Source: DASSNU01 sp035701265 (GTDB taxonomy: Bacteria; Gemmatimonadota; Gemmatimonadetes; Gemmatimonadales; Gemmatimonadaceae). From it: 64,000 bases of DNA. The stretch spans positions 62,001-126,000 of the forward strand of contig DASSNU010000007.1 in NCBI GenBank assembly GCA_035701265.1. The letters are read 5' to 3'. The position numbers and the translations under genes were made by a program. Positions 26,293-35,168 of the stretch are shown here, in pieces (position 1 is the first letter of the stretch; each line of letters starts with the position of its first letter). The notes below the pieces were generated by a model that was not told the DNA's origin, made no database searches, and was given only the letters and a program-made list of their open reading frames with translations.

Positions 26293-27675
26293 GTGGAGCT
26301 GTCCTTCGTCGGGGCAGCGCGTGAGGTCACCGGCTCCTGCCACCTGCTCCACGTGGGCGGGCGAACGGTCGCACTCGACTGCGGGCTCTTTCAGGGGCAT
26401 CGCACCGAGGCGGCACGCAAGAACGAGACGCTCCCTGCCCCGATCGACACGCTCGACGCCATCCTGCTCTCGCACGCGCACATCGACCACGCGGGCCGGC
26501 TGCCCTTCCTGACGCGACACGGCTACACGAAAGGGATCTGGACGACCTCCGCGACGCGCGACCTGTGCGCGGTCATGCTGGCCGATTCGGCGCACATCCA
26601 GGAACAGGACGCCCGGCACCTGACGCGCCACCATCGGGAGGCTGTCCCGCCGCTGTACACGGTTGCGGACGCGGCGCGCGCCGTCGAGCTGATGACCGGC
26701 GTCCCCTACGGCCAGACGTTCGACGTGGTGCCGGGCGTGCGCGCACGGTTCGTGGAGGCGGGACACATCCTGGGCTCCGCGTCGATGGTCATCGAGTGCA
26801 CGGAGGGCTCCCGTGTGCGCCGCGTCGTGTTCTCCGGAGACATCGGCCGCCCGGGACTGCCCATCATCCGCGATCCCGCGCCGCCGGGGGACGCGCACGT
26901 CGTGATCATGGAGTCCACGTACGGAAACCGCGAGCACGAGGATGTCTCCGGCACACGGGACACCCTGGCGCGCGTGGTTCGGGAAACGGCGGCTCGAGGC
27001 GGAAGGATCCTCATCCCCGCCTTTGCCCTGGGCCGGACGCAGGAGATCGTCTACGAGCTGCACGAGCTGGTACGGGCCGGTGCGATTCCGGAGATTCCGA
27101 TCTACGTGGACAGCCCGTTGGCCACGAACGCCACGACGGTCTTCTGGAATCACCACGAGGTATTCGACCGCGACGAGCATCTCATCCAGGAGGTGCAGCG
27201 GATCCTCCGGTTCCCGCTGGTGCACTACACGCAGAGCGTGGAAGAGTCCAAGCAGCTCAACACGATGTCGGGCCCGCTCATCATCGTGTCGGCATCGGGG
27301 ATGGCGGAGTCGGGTCGCATCCTGCACCACTTGCTGCACGGTGCCGGCGATCCTCGAAACACCATCCTGATCGTCGGCTTCCAGGCCGAGCACACGCTGG
27401 GACGGCGAATCGTGGAACGCCGGCCGGAGATCAAGGTGTTCGGTGAGATGATCCCGCTGCGCGCCCAGGTGGAGGTCTTGAACGGGTACAGTGCGCACGC
27501 GGGACGGTCGGAGCTTCTGGCCTGGATTCGCGCGGTGCGGGAGCAGTCGCCCGCGCTGGAGACGGTGTATCTGGTCCACGGTGAGCCTGACGCGCAGGAT
27601 GCGCTCGCGGCCGCAATGACCGACGACGGGTTCCGCGTGCACGCGCCTCGTCCGGGGACCACCGTTCCCGTCTGA
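26293..27675 (+). CDS. MBL-fold beta-CASP RNA-processing exonuclease
   Basis: A 460-residue metallo-beta-lactamase/beta-CASP nuclease of the YSH1/CPSF73-like type. N-terminal FVGAAREVTGSCHLL and the metal motif SHAHIDHAG (HxHxDH) are followed by GHILGSAS, FSGDIGR and ESTYGNR. The beta-CASP part contains GGRILIPAFALGRTQE, IIVSASGMAESGR and the C-terminal NGYSAHAGRSELLAW (motif C). A C-terminal RMMBL-like end is present. Such enzymes cleave or degrade RNA using two zinc ions. The GTG start directly follows the stop of the DUF4177 gene. Confidence 0.9.
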   Translation: MELSFVGAAREVTGSCHLLHVGGRTVALDCGLFQGHRTEAARKNETLPAPIDTLDAILLSHAHIDHAGRLPFLTRHGYTKGIWTTSATRDLCAVMLADSAHIQEQDARHLTRHHREAVPPLYTVADAARAVELMTGVPYGQTFDVVPGVRARFVEAGHILGSASMVIECTEGSRVRRVVFSGDIGRPGLPIIRDPAPPGDAHVVIMESTYGNREHEDVSGTRDTLARVVRETAARGGRILIPAFALGRTQEIVYELHELVRAGAIPEIPIYVDSPLATNATTVFWNHHEVFDRDEHLIQEVQRILRFPLVHYTQSVEESKQLNTMSGPLIIVSASGMAESGRILHHLLHGAGDPRNTILIVGFQAEHTLGRRIVERRPEIKVFGEMIPLRAQVEVLNGYSAHAGRSELLAWIRAVREQSPALETVYLVHGEPDAQDALAAAMTDDGFRVHAPRPGTTVPV

Positions 27676-27677
27676 GC

Positions 27678-28301
27678 GTGCCGCTCCGGGAGATGCGCTC
27701 TGATTCCGCGCCGTCCCCTTCCGATGCGACGCTGGCCGCACGCCGCCAGGATGCGCCGCGGCGCATCCTCCGCGCGGCGGTGAACGGGCTCGTCGCCTCG
27801 GGCGCGGCGTCGCTCACCATGCAGGCCGTGGCCGTCGAGGCCGGAGTGAGCAAGGGGCTCATTCACTATCACTTTCACGACCGCGAGACGCTCGTCGCGC
27901 GGGCGGTGGAGTGGATGGCGGATGCGCTTCTCGTGCGCGCAGCCAACGCGCTGGCCCATTCCACACCGCGCACGGCGGTGGACGATCTGTGGGCATGGCT
28001 CGCGGGAGAACTCGAGCGGGGACACCTGCGCGTGCTGGTGCAGTTGGCCGACAGCACCGATCCACTCATTCGCCGCGCGGTGATCACGGCCGCCCGCGTG
28101 CGTCGCGCGCGCACCGCGCAGGTGGTGGAGACGCTGTTCACCCTGCTCGGTCTGCAGTTGCGTATCGCGCCAGCGTTGCTCGCCGACGTGGTCGTCGCGT
28201 TCGAGGACGGGCTCGTGATGGCGCACGGCATGGACGACGGGCTCAATGCGCGGGCGGCCTTCGATGTCTTCTGGCTGTCCGCGTTGAGTCTGGCGGAGTA
28301 G
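27678..28301 (+). CDS. TetR-family transcriptional regulator
   Basis: A 207-residue repressor type. The HTH segment is SLTMQAVAVEAGVSKGLIHYHFHDRETLVARAV (about 50-80), the classical TetR recognition helix followed by the HYHF motif; the C-terminal ligand domain is helical and unspecific. The GTG at 27678 lies two bases after the nuclease stop; an ATG at 27693 is an alternative. Its target and ligand cannot be inferred, though it probably shares a transcript with the nuclease. Confidence 0.88.
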   Translation: MPLREMRSDSAPSPSDATLAARRQDAPRRILRAAVNGLVASGAASLTMQAVAVEAGVSKGLIHYHFHDRETLVARAVEWMADALLVRAANALAHSTPRTAVDDLWAWLAGELERGHLRVLVQLADSTDPLIRRAVITAARVRRARTAQVVETLFTLLGLQLRIAPALLADVVVAFEDGLVMAHGMDDGLNARAAFDVFWLSALSLAE

Positions 28302-28353
28302 ACCGCGGGCCGGGACTTCCTCTCGTCGTCGTCCGATCGATAGGTTCCCGCCC

Positions 28354-28962
28354 ATGGAGCGCACGCGCCGCAGGGCACATCGGGTGCTTGGAGCCATCGT
28401 CGCGCTGCTGGCGATCGGCTGGGTCGCGACGGTGTCGGCGATTCTCGTCGTGGGGCGGCGCGACGGTGCGCAGGCGGCGGACGCGATCGTCGTGCTGGGC
28501 GCGGCGCAGTACGCGGGGCACCCCTCGCCCGTGTTGCGCGCGCGGCTGGATCATGCACTCGATCTGTGGCGGCGCGGACTGGCACCACGCCTCATCCTCA
28601 CGGGCGGCCGCGGCGAGGGGGACACGACGACGGAGGCGGCCGCGGAGCGCCGCTATCTGCTCTCCCACGGGGTGCCGGACAGCGTGCTCTTTCTGGAGGA
28701 CAGCGGGCGCACGACAACGGAATCGCTCCGTGGTGTGGCGCTGCTGGCCGGCGCTCTTCCAGGGCGCCGCGTCATCCTCGTGAGCGATCCCTTCCACATG
28801 CTGCGCCTGTCGATCCTCGCTCGGCGATTCGGGCTCACGCCGTATACGTCGCCCACGCGCACGAGCCCCATCTCGACCAGTCGGAGCCGGTGGAAGTACG
28901 TATTGAGCGAATCGGTGAAGGTCCCCGCGACGCTGGTGCTGGTGCGCCCCAGGCATCCGTAG
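28354..28962 (+). CDS. DUF218 (YdcF/SanA-like) membrane-anchored protein
   Basis: A 202-residue protein. An N-terminal hydrophobic segment (VLGAIVALLAIGWVATVSAILVV) anchors it, with the domain outside. ADAIVVLGAAQYAGHPSPVL, LTGGRGEG, SGRTTTESL and VILVSDPFHMLR are the ordered motifs of DUF218, a fold linked to envelope maintenance (SanA vancomycin-sensitivity, YdcF SAM binding). A TAGGTT element (28341-28346) ends seven bases before the ATG, suggesting a leaderless message. Confidence 0.87.
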   Translation: MERTRRRAHRVLGAIVALLAIGWVATVSAILVVGRRDGAQAADAIVVLGAAQYAGHPSPVLRARLDHALDLWRRGLAPRLILTGGRGEGDTTTEAAAERRYLLSHGVPDSVLFLEDSGRTTTESLRGVALLAGALPGRRVILVSDPFHMLRLSILARRFGLTPYTSPTRTSPISTSRSRWKYVLSESVKVPATLVLVRPRHP

Positions 28963-29084
28963 TCCGCACGCTCCCCATTTAGTATCACATCAGCACTTAT
29001 TGTCCCTCCCCTGGCACCTGGATGCCTTGGGGGACGGGTATTTCGTAACAACGCGCTACTTATTGCGCGGTGGCCGATGCCACG

Positions 29085-29119
29085 CCGCCCGGCGGGTTCT
29101 CGATGAACGCGCCGGGCGG
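29085..29119. terminator. GC-rich hairpin between convergent genes
   Basis: CCGCCCGGCG (29085-29094) pairs perfectly with CGCCGGGCGG (29110-29119) over a 15-base loop. It lies between the ends of the DUF218 gene and the small minus-strand gene, so it could terminate either. There is no U-run. Confidence 0.5.
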
Positions 29120-29165
29120 TGTGTGCTGGTGCCCCGTCGCCGGGGCGCTGGGTTCGCCGCTGCGC

Positions 29166-29513
29166 TCAGCGATGTCGCTCGCCGATGGCGCGGCGGCGCG
29201 GCAGGCGGCTCGCGCGGGCGATCGTCGCGCTCGCCTCGTACGCGTTGGCCTCCGGACCCAATGGCAGCTCGAGTTGCGGGCCGGGCATCTCGTGCGCGGG
29301 CTCCTCGACCAGCAGCTCGTGCATCTGATGATAGAATCGGAGCGCGTGGATGGGTGCGCGCACGCCCGTCGCCTGGCCGCGTGTGAACGCGAGCGCCTCC
29401 TCGCGCACGTTCCGCGGCAGCGCCCGTGCCAGCGGATGCTTCAGCAGGCGGTGCACCTCGATGGCGTTGTGCGCCAGGAGTGCGTTACAGAGGCTGTCCA
29501 GGAAGCCGAGCAT
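29166..29513 (-). CDS. Small hypothetical protein
   Basis: A 115-residue protein with no domain I recognise. MLGFLDSLCNALLAHNAIEV and the following segment look amphipathic and helical; the middle (ALRFYHQMHELLVEEPAHEM) is also helical, and the C-terminus is basic. The ATG at 29513 has GAGGAG five bases upstream, which together with a normal base pattern supports it as a real gene; the TTG-initiated longer form is less likely. Its upstream region (29525-29556) is strikingly AT-rich. Confidence 0.65.
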   Translation of the reverse strand: MLGFLDSLCNALLAHNAIEVHRLLKHPLARALPRNVREEALAFTRGQATGVRAPIHALRFYHQMHELLVEEPAHEMPGPQLELPLGPEANAYEASATIARASRLPRRRAIGERHR

Positions 29514-29773
29514 GGGGCTCCTCAATAGTCATATTTAACATATTGCAACTATTGTGCTGGCGCAATCGGCCCTGCGGTGCCTCTTCGGCCGTCCCGCGCT
29601 CCACGTGCGCCTGCATGAAAGACGACCTGCCGGAGGTGCGGAAACACACCTCCCTCACCGCGTTCCGCGGACGTCGCCGTGCCCGCCTGTGGCCACCCCA
29701 CCGCGCTCTCCGTGCGCACCGATCGGTGCGGCCGATCGGTCCAGCGGTTTGCCGTGCCGCACCACCGTGCGCT

Positions 29774-32602
29774 ATGCTTGCCGATCCCCTTCATCCCCGG
29801 AAAACTCCCTTCGTGCGTCCACGAACCCGACTGGCCGGTCTCTCCCTGCTGAGCGCCATCCTGGTGCTCGTCCTGTTCCTGCCAACGGCCGTGGACCGGA
29901 TCGTGGATTGGTACTGGTTCGACAACCTGGGGTACGGACGCGTCTTCCTGACGGTCCTTGATACCCGCTTTCTGCTGGGACTGTTCACCGCGCTCCTTGC
30001 CGCGGCGTTCCTGGTACTGAACCTCCGATGGGCGCTCCGGCACCCCGCGCCCGATCCCACGCGGGTTCGTGCACCGAAGGTGTTCCCCAACCTGCCAGGG
30101 TCGCCGGAGCGCGTGAAACGATGGGCCACGTGGGGCGTGCTGCTTCTTGCGGCGCTCGTCGGTCTCGTCGTGTCCGCTCGGTGGCTGGACGTACAGCAGT
30201 TTCTCCATCGGACGCCGTTCGGCGTCACCGATCCGGTATTCGGCCGCGACGTCGGATACTACGTCTTCACCGTCCCGATCCTCTCACTGGCGAGCGGGGT
30301 GCTGTTCGTCCTCACCATGCTGGTCCTGGTGGCGATGGTGTTACCCATCTCCATGATACGCGGCACGGTGGTCCTCGCTCCGCGCGCCGTGTCGATCAAG
30401 GCCGCGGCGGGGATGCAGCTGGCCATTCTCGTGGCGCTCCTCTTCGTGGTGCTCGCCTTCCAGCTGCATTTCGTCCGCGCGCCCGAGCTCCTGCATTCCA
30501 CCACCGGACCGCTGGTCGGCGCGAGCTACGTGGACCTGCACGTCCGCCTTCCGGGCATTCACGTCGCCACAGTCACCGCGCTCCTGAGCGCGGCGCTGGT
30601 GCTGTGGGGGATTCCACGACGGCGCGTCTTCCGGAACACGATCATCGCCGTGGCGTTCTACGTCGTCGTCGCGGCTGTGGGAACGGCCCTCCTCCCGGCA
30701 ATGGTGGAGCGGTTGGTGGTGAAGCCGAACGAGTTGGTGAAGGAAACCCCACAGCTCACGTGGCACATCGCCGCGACACGGCGTGCATGGGGGTTGGACA
30801 GCATTGCCGTGCACGATCTGTCCGGCGAGACGCAGCTGACGGCGGGCGACATCGCGCAGGAAGAGGCGACGATCCGGAACATCCGGCTCTGGGATCGCGA
30901 TCTCCTGCTGCAGACGTTCGGGCAGATCCAATCCATCCGGACGTACTACCACTTCATCAACGTGGACGATGACCGGTACTGGATCGACGGAGCGTACCGG
31001 CAGGTGTTGCTCTCCGCGCGGGAGCTCGACCCGACCTCGCTCCCGCAGCGATCCTTCATCAACGAGCGTCTGACGTTCACGCACGGCATGGGGCTCACGA
31101 TGAGCCCTGTGAACCAGGTGGGGAGCGAGGGGCTGCCGACGCTCTTCGTGCAGGACCTGCCCCCGGTCTCCAACGTCTCGCTCCACATCACGCGGCCGGA
31201 GATCTACTTCGGCGAGCTCGCCGACGGCTACGTGATCGCCGCGACCAAGCAGCCGGAGTTCGACTACCCGGCCGGGCGCGAAGGGCAGGACATCTACGCG
31301 AGCTACGAAGGACGCGGCGGCGTGTCCGCCAGCGGGTTCATCCGCCGGCTCCTGCTGGCCATGCGCTTCGGGTCGCTCAACATCCTCCTCTCCGACGACA
31401 TCACGCCACGGAGTCGAATCCTCTTCCACCGCGAGATTCTGGGGCGCGCACAGCGGCTGCTGCCCTTTCTCGACTTCGATCAGGACCCGTACATGGTGAT
31501 CACGAACGCGGGCCGCCTGATGTGGATTCTGGATGGCTACACCTCGACGAAGCGCTATCCCTACGCCATGCCGACCGCGGATGGAACGACGTACGTGCGT
31601 AACGCGGCCAAAGTCGTGATCGATGCGTACGACGGCACCGTGACGGCGTATCTCGCGGACCCGCACGATCCGCTGGCATTGACGGCAGCGAGGATCTTTC
31701 CCGGGGTTCTGCATCCGATGTCCGAGATGCCGGCGGACCTCCGCGCACATCTGCGCTATCCCGGCACGCTCTTCCAGCTTCAGACCATGATGTACGCGAC
31801 GTACCACATGAGCGAGCCGGCCACGTTCTACCACCGCGAAGACCAGTGGCAGGTGCCGCGTCAGACGCACGAGCGCGATCAATCCGTCGAGGCATACACA
31901 CGCCACATGATCATGCGACTGCCGGGCGAGCGATCGGCAGAGTACATCCTCATGACGCCATTCACCCCCCGCGCGAAGGACAACCTGGCCGCGTGGGTGG
32001 TGGCACGGAACGACGGCGAGCACTACGGCGACCTGGCCGCCTATCGCTTCCCGAAGCAGAGCCTCGTATTCGGGCCGGCGCAGATCACGAATCGGATCGA
32101 CCAGAATACCGAGATCTCGCAGCAGCTATCGCTGTGGGATCAGCGCGGATCGCAGGTGCTCCGCGGAGATCTGCTGGTGATTCCGATTGGCGAGTCGTTG
32201 CTCTACGTCCAGCCGCTCTATCTTCGCGCGCAGGGCGGCGAGATCCCCGAGCTCAAGCGCGTCATCATCGCCTATCAGAACACGGTCGTGATGGAACCGA
32301 CGCTCGCCGAGGGGCTCGCCAGAATCTTCGGCGGGAACGCTGCCGGCGCGCAGACAGCGCCATCTGGCGAGGAACGTCCGGCGGCGGCAGAGGCAGCGCC
32401 CGCGGCGGCTCCTCTCTCCCCGCGGGCGGCCACGCTGGTGACGCAGGCGGAGGAACACTATCGCCGCGCCATGGAGGCGCAGCGTGCGGGCGATTGGGCG
32501 ACCTACGGCGCCGAGATCACCCGTGTGGGCGAGCTCCTGCGGCAACTACGAGCACAGCAGTCGTCCCCGGCGCTACCGGACTCGTCCCGCCGTACGCCGT
32601 AG
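29774..32602 (+). CDS. UPF0182 family large membrane protein
   Basis: About 942 residues. Seven hydrophobic segments fill roughly the first 300 residues (for example LLSAILVLVLFLPTAVDRIV, then VDWYWFDNLGYGRVF), followed by a large soluble part with LSGETQLTAGDIAQEEATIRNIRLWD and TFTHGMGLTMSPVN, hallmarks of UPF0182. The end has an Ala-rich linker and EEHYRRAMEAQRAGDWATYG, also typical. The function of this family is unknown. The ATG at 29774 gives the usual length; a GTG at 29813 is possible. It ends shortly before a hairpin and the convergent pterin genes. Confidence 0.92.
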   Translation: MLADPLHPRKTPFVRPRTRLAGLSLLSAILVLVLFLPTAVDRIVDWYWFDNLGYGRVFLTVLDTRFLLGLFTALLAAAFLVLNLRWALRHPAPDPTRVRAPKVFPNLPGSPERVKRWATWGVLLLAALVGLVVSARWLDVQQFLHRTPFGVTDPVFGRDVGYYVFTVPILSLASGVLFVLTMLVLVAMVLPISMIRGTVVLAPRAVSIKAAAGMQLAILVALLFVVLAFQLHFVRAPELLHSTTGPLVGASYVDLHVRLPGIHVATVTALLSAALVLWGIPRRRVFRNTIIAVAFYVVVAAVGTALLPAMVERLVVKPNELVKETPQLTWHIAATRRAWGLDSIAVHDLSGETQLTAGDIAQEEATIRNIRLWDRDLLLQTFGQIQSIRTYYHFINVDDDRYWIDGAYRQVLLSARELDPTSLPQRSFINERLTFTHGMGLTMSPVNQVGSEGLPTLFVQDLPPVSNVSLHITRPEIYFGELADGYVIAATKQPEFDYPAGREGQDIYASYEGRGGVSASGFIRRLLLAMRFGSLNILLSDDITPRSRILFHREILGRAQRLLPFLDFDQDPYMVITNAGRLMWILDGYTSTKRYPYAMPTADGTTYVRNAAKVVIDAYDGTVTAYLADPHDPLALTAARIFPGVLHPMSEMPADLRAHLRYPGTLFQLQTMMYATYHMSEPATFYHREDQWQVPRQTHERDQSVEAYTRHMIMRLPGERSAEYILMTPFTPRAKDNLAAWVVARNDGEHYGDLAAYRFPKQSLVFGPAQITNRIDQNTEISQQLSLWDQRGSQVLRGDLLVIPIGESLLYVQPLYLRAQGGEIPELKRVIIAYQNTVVMEPTLAEGLARIFGGNAAGAQTAPSGEERPAAAEAAPAAAPLSPRAATLVTQAEEHYRRAMEAQRAGDWATYGAEITRVGELLRQLRAQQSSPALPDSSRRTP

Positions 32603-32627
32603 CGACGGTCGGTGTCCCTGTTCGCTC

Positions 32628-32646
32628 GCGACGCGTGATGCGTCGC
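32628..32646. terminator. Hairpin between convergent UPF0182 and pterin genes
   Basis: GCGACGC (32628-32634) and GCGTCGC (32640-32646) form a 7-bp stem with a 5-base loop about 25 bases after the UPF0182 stop. It is weakly supported as a terminator because no U-tract follows. Confidence 0.4.
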
Positions 32647-32711
32647 TCGTCCGAACACATCGCTCGGAGTGAGCCGCATATGCAGGCCGCGCTCGATGAG
32701 CAGCGGGTTGC

Positions 32712-33071
32712 TCAGGACTCCGGATTTCGGATCCACGCTCGGGTGGTGCCGCGGAGCGGACTCCCTGCTGCGGGACGCCAGAGCGCGGTCTCCTCGATCT
32801 GGCGAGCGAGTGCCAGGTCCTTGTCGGTCACACCGCCCGCACTGTGCGTGGAGAGCGTGACGCGAACGCGCGCCCAGCTCACCTCCAGATCCGGGTGATG
32901 ATCCGCCGCCTCCGCGTAGTAGGCGATGGCGTTCACGAGCATGATCGTCGTGCTCCAGCCGTCGGTCGCGAACTCACGAACGATCGCGCCGCCGTCTGCG
33001 CGCCACGCCGGCAACCCGGGCACGACCTTGGCCAGCAGCTCCGCTGTGTACACTCGCTCAGATGAACTCAA
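32712..33071 (-). CDS. Pterin-4a-carbinolamine dehydratase
   Basis: A 119-residue enzyme that dehydrates 4a-hydroxytetrahydropterin and recycles the cofactor of aromatic amino acid hydroxylases. The diagnostic motif AADHHPDLEVSWARVRVTLSTHSAGGVT matches the family's HHPD active site, with W and the TH-GG-T turn intact. No in-frame ATG exists at the right place; a TTG at 33071 is preferred because GGAGGA lies seven bases before it. It follows queD on the same strand by 37 bases, so the two pterin genes probably form an operon. The C-terminal 20 residues are unconserved. Confidence 0.87.
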   Translation of the reverse strand: MSSSERVYTAELLAKVVPGLPAWRADGGAIVREFATDGWSTTIMLVNAIAYYAEAADHHPDLEVSWARVRVTLSTHSAGGVTDKDLALARQIEETALWRPAAGSPLRGTTRAWIRNPES

Positions 33072-33108
33072 CGGCCATTCCTCCCTGCGACAATGCGGCC
33101 CGTTCGAC

Positions 33109-33603
33109 TCAGAACTGTGCGCGATACGTGGCCGACTGGCCGAAGTTCTCCTCCACCTCGAGCTCGAGCGTGGAAAGCGTCGCCACGCCAGTGAGCTCCT
33201 GCCGAACGCGGCCGGAGAGATACTGGGCGAGCATCTCGACGGTGGTGTTCGGGATGTCGAGCAGAACGCAATCCTCGCGCGGGAACACGTACCGGGGCAC
33301 CCCCTCGTGAGCAACGGCCACCGAGCCGTTCCGCTCCTCCACGCTGAGCTTCGGGTTGCGAAGGGGCAGCAGCACCTTGTGGTCGATCTCGTTGCACAGC
33401 CGCCGCATGAGTTGTTTCAGCTCGCCGAAGTCCACCACGTACCACCCCTCGGGGTCCAGCGCACCCTCGATGGTGATGCCGACGCGATAGTTGTGCCCGT
33501 GCAACGGCTCGCATCGATGCCCCTTGAACGTGATGAAATGGGCCGACGCGAAGACGAGGTAATCCTTCGCTACCGTGACGCGGAACTGATTGCTATCCGG
33601 CAT
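33109..33603 (-). CDS. queD: 6-pyruvoyl-tetrahydropterin synthase / QueD family
   Basis: A 164-residue tunnelling-fold enzyme. Zinc ligands and the catalytic cysteine are in ASAHF and HRCEPLHGHNYRV (C-x3-HGH), the pattern of 6-carboxytetrahydropterin synthase QueD and related PTPS enzymes; DHKVLL and the C-terminal VEENFGQSA glutamate are also present. The ATG at 33603 has GGGAGGTC directly upstream and is preferred over one at 33642. Pairing with the carbinolamine dehydratase could indicate tetrahydropterin recycling instead of queuosine synthesis; no other queuosine gene is visible, so the exact reaction is uncertain. Confidence 0.85.
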   Translation of the reverse strand: MPDSNQFRVTVAKDYLVFASAHFITFKGHRCEPLHGHNYRVGITIEGALDPEGWYVVDFGELKQLMRRLCNEIDHKVLLPLRNPKLSVEERNGSVAVAHEGVPRYVFPREDCVLLDIPNTTVEMLAQYLSGRVRQELTGVATLSTLELEVEENFGQSATYRAQF

Positions 33604-33851
33604 GACCTCCCTCGAATACGGCACGACGGCCGTTGCGCTCACCCTCGCACGAGGCTATCCGCCGACAACGTGCATCCCTGAGCACACGGCATGTGCAGAT
33701 GGCGCGCATGGAGCGCGCCCGTGGCTCCGCCATCGTACCTCCGCCTGGCGCGCCGCGTGCGGAGCACGGTCAGGGAGTATGCCCGGGGGCTCCAGGGCAT
33801 GTCAATGCGCGGGCTTCCCAGGGTCGCAGCAATCGGCCAGACTTCACCCTC

Positions 33852-35168
33852 ATGCACATCCCCACCGACACCTTCGAGCTTCCGAACGGACTGTTCGTGA
33901 CGCTGTCCGAGGACCATCGAGCCCCCATCGTGGCCGTGAACGTCTGGTATCACGTGGGCTCGGCGAACGAACGACCAGGACGTACCGGCTTCGCGCACCT
34001 GTTCGAGCACATGCTCTTTCAGGGCTCGGAGCACGTAGGCGTGAACGAGCACTTCGAGCTGGTCCAACGTGCTGGCGGCACGCTGAACGGATCGACGTGG
34101 CTGGAACGGACGAACTACTTCGAGACCATGCCGTCGAACCAGCTGGCGCTCGCGCTGTGGCTGGAAGCCGATCGCATGGGGTACCTGCTTCCAGCCATGA
34201 CGCAGGAGAAGCTCGACACCCAGCGTGCCGTGGTGAAGAACGAGCGCCGCTGGTCGATCGACAATCAGCCGTATGGCACGTGGTGGGAGGAGCTCCCGGC
34301 GCTCACGTTCCCGTCCTCGCATCCATTTCACCACTCGCTGATGGGCTCCATGGAGGACCTGAGCGCCGCGTCACTCGAAGACATCTCCTCGTTCTTCGCG
34401 ACGTACTACACCCCCGACAACGCAGTGCTCACCATTGCCGGGGACTTCGATCCACGCGAGGCACGGGAGCTGGTCACGCGCTACTTCGGGCCCATCCCAC
34501 GCGGAAAGCCGCGGCCGCCGCTGGAGCATCTCGCCCTGCCGCCGACGTTCGGCCAATCGCTCGAGCGCATGGTGGACGACGATGTCGCCTCAGCCAGGCT
34601 GTTTCTCGCCTTCCGCTCGCCAGTACTCGGCTCGGAAGAGTGGTACACCGCCAGCGTCTGTGCCGCCATCCTCGGCACCGGGAAGGGGAGCCGACTCTAT
34701 CGCGCGCTGGTGCGGGAGCGAGAGCTGGCGTCGGAGGCGCACGCATTCACGTTCGACCTCTCGGTGGGCGCGGACCTGCTCGTGGCCGATGTGCTGGCAC
34801 GCCCGGAGATAGCGCCCGACGAGCTGCGCCATGCGGTGTACGACGTGGTCGAACAGCTACAGCGCGACGGCGTGGATGACGCAGACGTGCGCCGCGCCAT
34901 CGCGCTCCTGGAAACGGCGCACGTCACGTCGATGCAGGCAGCTGGAGAGCGGGCGGACAAGCTCTCGATGTTCGCCACGTATTTTCGCGACCCCGCGCTG
35001 GTCAATACACACGTAGACCGCTACCGGAGCGTCACCGCAGCACGGGTGAATCAGTTCGTACAGCAACGGCTGGGCGAGGACAACCGGGCGGCGCTGCTCT
35101 ACGTGCCGCGCCGGAAACCGGCAGCCGAGGACGCGCTCACCGCCGCTGCGGCCGGGGACAGGCCATGA
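33852..35168 (+). CDS. M16 zinc peptidase, catalytic subunit
   Basis: A 438-residue M16 (pitrilysin/processing-peptidase-like) protein. The inverted zinc motif HLFEHM (HxxEH) lies near residue 52, with the distal zinc glutamate in LWLEADRM, so it should be active. FATYYTPDNAVLTIAGDFD and the second half with ILGTGKGSRLYRALVRER are typical of the two similar domains. No signal peptide is obvious, so it may be cytoplasmic or exported by another route. Its stop overlaps the next M16 start by four bases (ATGA), indicating translational coupling and a heterodimer. Confidence 0.9.
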   Translation: MHIPTDTFELPNGLFVTLSEDHRAPIVAVNVWYHVGSANERPGRTGFAHLFEHMLFQGSEHVGVNEHFELVQRAGGTLNGSTWLERTNYFETMPSNQLALALWLEADRMGYLLPAMTQEKLDTQRAVVKNERRWSIDNQPYGTWWEELPALTFPSSHPFHHSLMGSMEDLSAASLEDISSFFATYYTPDNAVLTIAGDFDPREARELVTRYFGPIPRGKPRPPLEHLALPPTFGQSLERMVDDDVASARLFLAFRSPVLGSEEWYTASVCAAILGTGKGSRLYRALVRERELASEAHAFTFDLSVGADLLVADVLARPEIAPDELRHAVYDVVEQLQRDGVDDADVRRAIALLETAHVTSMQAAGERADKLSMFATYFRDPALVNTHVDRYRSVTAARVNQFVQQRLGEDNRAALLYVPRRKPAAEDALTAAAAGDRP

